Positions 4,505 through 6,723 of a stretch of 6,723 nt of DNA are shown piece after piece. The first letter of the stretch is position 1. Each line of letters opens with the position of its first letter. The notes beneath the pieces are model-generated. The model saw only the letters and a program-made list of their open reading frames with translations. It ran no database searches and had not been told where the DNA came from. The DNA is from an uncultured Coriobacteriaceae bacterium (GTDB lineage Bacteria > Actinomycetota > Coriobacteriia > Coriobacteriales > QAMH01): assembly GCA_902783925.1 (NCBI GenBank), contig CACZSV010000017.1:1-6723 (forward strand). The letters are read 5' to 3'. Made by a program: the position numbers and the translations under genes.

Positions 4505-6544
4505 ATGGCCGAGACCGACGTTCGCGCGATGGTGCGGGAGTATTACGGTGAGACGCTCGAGCAAAGCGAAGACCTGCGTACCAACGCCTGCACTTGTGCG
4601 ACCACTGCGCCGCCAAAATACGTGCTCGATATCTTTCCCGCCTTGGAGCAGGAGATTATCGACCATTTTTATGGGTGTGGATCTCCGCTGCCTCCTGCGC
4701 TCGAAGGCGCGACGGTGCTCGACTTGGGCTGTGGAACCGGTCGAGACGTCTATATCGCGGCAAAGCTGGTGGGTCCAAGCGGACATGTGATTGGCGTCGA
4801 CATGACGCCGTCGCAGCTCGAGTTCGCACGCGCTCACGAAGCAAGCCAGATTGAAAAGCTTGGCTTGCCCGCAAGCAACGTCGAATTCATCGAAAGCTAC
4901 ATCGAGGATATGTCCGCTGTGCCCGACGAAAGCGTGGATGTGGTCATATCAAACTGCGTCATCAATCTCTCGCCGTTCAAGCAGCAGCTTTTCGAAGAGA
5001 TTTTCCGCGTGCTCAAGCCGGGTGGCGAGCTGTATTTCTCGGATATTTTCTCCGATAGGCGCGTGCCGGAAGGCTTCTACGATGATCCCATCTTGCGTGG
5101 CGAATGCCTGTCTGGCGCTATGTATGTGGAGGATTTCCGCCGTATGCTCAGCGAGCTCGGCTGCGCTGTTTGCTACGACGTCGCTCATGAACCGCTCGAG
5201 GTGGGCGACTTCCAGATTGCCACGAAACTCGGGAGCATCGGTTTTGCATCGCGCACCATGCGTGCTATCAAGTGCGACAAGTTTGAGGACCGCGAGGAGG
5301 ACTATCAACAGACGGCGACCTACTTGGGTACCATGCCCGAAAACAAGCGCTACTTCGACCTTGATAGCGAGGTGCGCTTCATTACGGGCCGACCACTTGC
5401 CATTAGCGGCAATATGGCGACCTTTCTAGAGAACAGCCGCTACGCTCAGCATTTCAGGATTACCAGGCGCCGCGAGCATGTTGGCCTGTTCGATTTCGAG
5501 ATTGCGAATGCCGCGCTCAAGGTGATGCTTGGCAAAGAGAAAGTCGACCTCGAATGGATTAACGCTTCGTGTGAGAAGCTCGGCATCAGACCGTTCGATT
5601 CTCGTATTCATGATACGGAGCTGCTGAGGTCTTCGAGGCTCGATACCATGCAGGTCAATGTGACATACCGTTGTAACCTGGCGTGCAATCACTGCTATTT
5701 AAGCTGTGGCCCCAAGCGGACGGAAACGATGAGTCGCGAAACCATGGAGGCGGCGCTCGCCGCATTCAAGACCGGCGGCTTTAAGATCATGGACATAACC
5801 GGCGGGTCGCCCGAGATGAACCCCGAGCTTGAATGGTTTATCGGGGAGGCGAGCAAGATTGCTGAGCAGGTGCTTGTCCGTAGCAATCTGTGCATTCTCG
5901 CCGATCCCGAGTATGCCCATTTCAAGGATGTGTATGTGAGGAACAAGGTCAAGCTCATCACGAGCATGCCCTATTTCGATGCGGCGGGCGTCGATGAACA
6001 GCGCGGTGCTGGCAGCTTTTCCAACATCATGCAGGTGCTGCGCGAGATGAACGAGATCGGCTACGGCGTCAGTCCAGAGCTGCAGATTGACCTCGCATAC
6101 AATGTCGATGGACCTTTCCTGCCGCCCGATCAGGCAGATCTCGAAGATTTCTACCGTTACGAACTCGAACATGCTGAGAACGTGAAATTCAACGGCCTGT
6201 ACGCGATGAACAACTGGAATCTCGGCCGTTTTGCAACGAAGCTCCTCGCCGCCCGTACATACGACGAGTACAACAAGCTGCTCGCGGATAACTACAACGG
6301 CGCTGTTGTCGCGCGCATTATGTGTCGCACGCAAGTCAACGTCGACTACGACGGCGGATTGTACGATTGCGAAGTCAATCACGTGCTGGGCCTGCCTCTC
6401 GATGGGCCTGCGAATGTGCGCGATATCGTAGACACGCCGCTCGAAAAGAGAACCATACGCACGAATCCCATTTGCTATTCGTGCGCAGCCGGCTGTGGAT
6501 CGAGCTGTGGCGGCAGCCTGCTCGAAAAATACGCCCAGGGATAG
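4505..6544 (+). CDS. ArsM-ArsS fusion: arsenite methyltransferase joined to radical SAM arsenosugar-forming enzyme
   Basis: This 679-residue protein joins two enzymes that are normally separate. Residues 1-356 are a full ArsM: MVREYYGETL (9-18), Cys29/Cys31, YGCG with Cys58, SAM motif DLGCGTGRD (73-81), VISNCVINLSP (147-157, Cys151) and GECLSGA (199-205, Cys201). All four arsenic-binding cysteine positions are therefore filled. Residues about 375-679 are ArsS (radical SAM plus DUF3641-like C-terminus). They contain MQVNVTYRCNLACNHC (382-397), whose CxxxCxxC binds the [4Fe-4S] cluster; the SAM-contact strand DITGGSPEMNP (430-440); MCR (606-608), YDCEVN (620-625) and CYSCAAGCGSSCGG (657-670). 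ArsM makes methyl- and dimethylarsenic; ArsS transfers 5'-deoxyadenosyl to dimethylarsenic, the committed step to arsenosugars. Fusion could channel the toxic intermediate. AGGAGAGGA (4487-4495), nine bases before ATG, fixes the start. It sits 209 bases after the GTPase gene. The ArsS C-terminal motif has an extra cysteine, Cys664. Cytosolic, oxygen-sensitive activity is expected. Confidence 0.92.
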   Translation: MAETDVRAMVREYYGETLEQSEDLRTNACTCATTAPPKYVLDIFPALEQEIIDHFYGCGSPLPPALEGATVLDLGCGTGRDVYIAAKLVGPSGHVIGVDMTPSQLEFARAHEASQIEKLGLPASNVEFIESYIEDMSAVPDESVDVVISNCVINLSPFKQQLFEEIFRVLKPGGELYFSDIFSDRRVPEGFYDDPILRGECLSGAMYVEDFRRMLSELGCAVCYDVAHEPLEVGDFQIATKLGSIGFASRTMRAIKCDKFEDREEDYQQTATYLGTMPENKRYFDLDSEVRFITGRPLAISGNMATFLENSRYAQHFRITRRREHVGLFDFEIANAALKVMLGKEKVDLEWINASCEKLGIRPFDSRIHDTELLRSSRLDTMQVNVTYRCNLACNHCYLSCGPKRTETMSRETMEAALAAFKTGGFKIMDITGGSPEMNPELEWFIGEASKIAEQVLVRSNLCILADPEYAHFKDVYVRNKVKLITSMPYFDAAGVDEQRGAGSFSNIMQVLREMNEIGYGVSPELQIDLAYNVDGPFLPPDQADLEDFYRYELEHAENVKFNGLYAMNNWNLGRFATKLLAARTYDEYNKLLADNYNGAVVARIMCRTQVNVDYDGGLYDCEVNHVLGLPLDGPANVRDIVDTPLEKRTIRTNPICYSCAAGCGSSCGGSLLEKYAQG

Positions 6545-6639
6545 CGCGCCGCTGTCCTCCCAAAGCGTAGGGGCGGGCCTCAGCCCGCCCGGATGAGTCG
6601 CGAGAGACGCACTGCCAGCGCGCCGCTGTCCTCCCGAAG
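6543..6639. repeat. Direct repeat pair flanking a palindromic element
   Basis: AGCGCGCCGCTGTCCTCCC occurs at 6543-6561 and again, identical over 19 bases, at 6617-6635. One mismatch and a further AAG follow in both copies. The copies start 74 bases apart and enclose the palindromic repeat at 6568-6610. The first copy begins inside the TAG stop of the ArsM-ArsS gene (6542-6544). The arrangement fits a local tandem duplication or a repeat-insertion event; a 19-base target duplication would be long for most small elements. Confidence 0.75.
6568..6610. repeat. Partial copy of the palindromic intergenic repeat (copy B)
   Basis: The core hairpin is perfect: GGGCGGGC (6571-6578) pairs with GCCCGCCC (6583-6590) around a CTCA loop. 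It is followed by GAGTCGCGAG (6595-6604), exactly as in the copy between the GTPase and fusion genes (GAGTCGCGAG at 4396-4405). The outer arms of that copy are missing, so this is a half-element. Relative to copy A, the G-T wobble in the stem is a G-C pair and the base before the GGCGGGC core is G rather than C; both leave the hairpin able to form. No T-run follows, so it does not look like a canonical intrinsic terminator, although it may mark the operon's 3' end. Confidence 0.7.
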
Positions 6640-6644
6640 GTGTA

Positions 6645-6650
6645 TATTAT
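6645..6650 (+). promoter_or_regulatory. Possible -10 box for the downstream gene
   Basis: TATTAT, one mismatch from TATAAT, lies in the only AT-rich patch between the repeats and the next start codon, 37 bases before ATG 6688. No recognisable -35 is found 16-18 bases upstream, where the direct repeat lies. Weak support. Confidence 0.3.
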
Positions 6651-6687
6651 TAGATTGCATCCAATACGCTGTTCGGAAGGAGCTCTC

Positions 6688-6723
6688 ATGCTTTTTGCCA
6701 ATATCGATATTCTCGATGAGAAC
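6688..6723 (+). CDS. Start of a protein-coding gene, possibly an amidohydrolase (truncated by window end)
   Basis: ATG at 6688 follows a strong ribosome-binding site, GGAAGGAG (6675-6682), at five bases spacing. It opens a frame of twelve codons, MLFANIDILDEN, before the window ends. This beginning resembles the N-terminus of cytosine-deaminase/TrzA-type amidohydrolases ('MLFxNIDILDE...'), where a short strand precedes the metal-dependent barrel. Twelve residues cannot settle the family. The gene is probably a separate transcription unit from the arsenic genes, because repeats and an AT-rich patch intervene. Confidence 0.55.
   Translation, partial: MLFANIDILDEN

Noticed and set aside
5699..6382. 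227-codon minus-strand open frame over the ArsS domain
   Set aside because: Antisense shadow of strongly conserved ArsS sequence; no family resemblance.
6473..6544. Selenocysteine (in-frame TGA) in the ArsS C-terminus, as in some family members
   Set aside because: All key positions are cysteine codons, and the frame runs to a TAG stop with no in-frame TGA.
6571..6590. Intrinsic terminator after the ArsM-ArsS gene
   Set aside because: The hairpin is perfect and GC-rich but is followed by GGATGAGTCG rather than a T-run, and it belongs to a repeat family also found between genes upstream.

Overview
The window reads as bacterial DNA of moderate to fairly high GC (judged by eye, not counted). 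It is densely coding, with purine-rich Shine-Dalgarno sites. The protein families and the opening residues of the last gene fit an anaerobic gut-type actinobacterium of the class Coriobacteriia (Eggerthella/Gordonibacter/Slackia relatives). That placement is an inference from family resemblance; no rRNA or other marker gene is present.

Layout. From the left edge to 1534, on the minus strand, lies a DHA2-type MFS drug-efflux permease. Its cytoplasmic tail enters what looks like a CBS domain and runs off the window. Next is a 454-base divergent intergenic region (1535-1988) with several inverted repeats and one perfect palindrome. On the plus strand a three-gene set follows: (1) an ArsM-type SAM methyltransferase paralogue (1989-3092) that has lost three of the four family arsenic-binding cysteines but keeps a Cys-Cys C-terminus; (2) twelve bases later, a divergent COG0523/CobW-like G3E GTPase (3105-4295); (3) after a 209-base gap filled by a large palindromic repeat, a 679-residue fusion (4505-6544) of a complete ArsM arsenite methyltransferase with an ArsS radical SAM domain. 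A second, partial copy of the palindromic repeat, flanked by 19-base direct repeats, follows the fusion gene. A further plus-strand gene, possibly an amidohydrolase, begins at 6688.

How the genes may work together. In characterised systems ArsM methylates trivalent arsenic stepwise with SAM, and ArsS adds the SAM-derived 5'-deoxyadenosyl group to dimethylarsenic, giving the first arsenosugar precursor. Both activities are predicted here in one polypeptide. The degenerate ArsM paralogue and the metal-chaperone-like GTPase are extra components whose roles are unknown. They suggest a variant organoarsenical pathway: a later methylation, a regulatory pseudoenzyme, or metallocentre or substrate delivery. 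No ArsR regulator, arsenate reductase, ArsB/Acr3/ArsP pump or sugar-processing gene is visible. The divergent MFS pump might export a product, but only its position suggests that.
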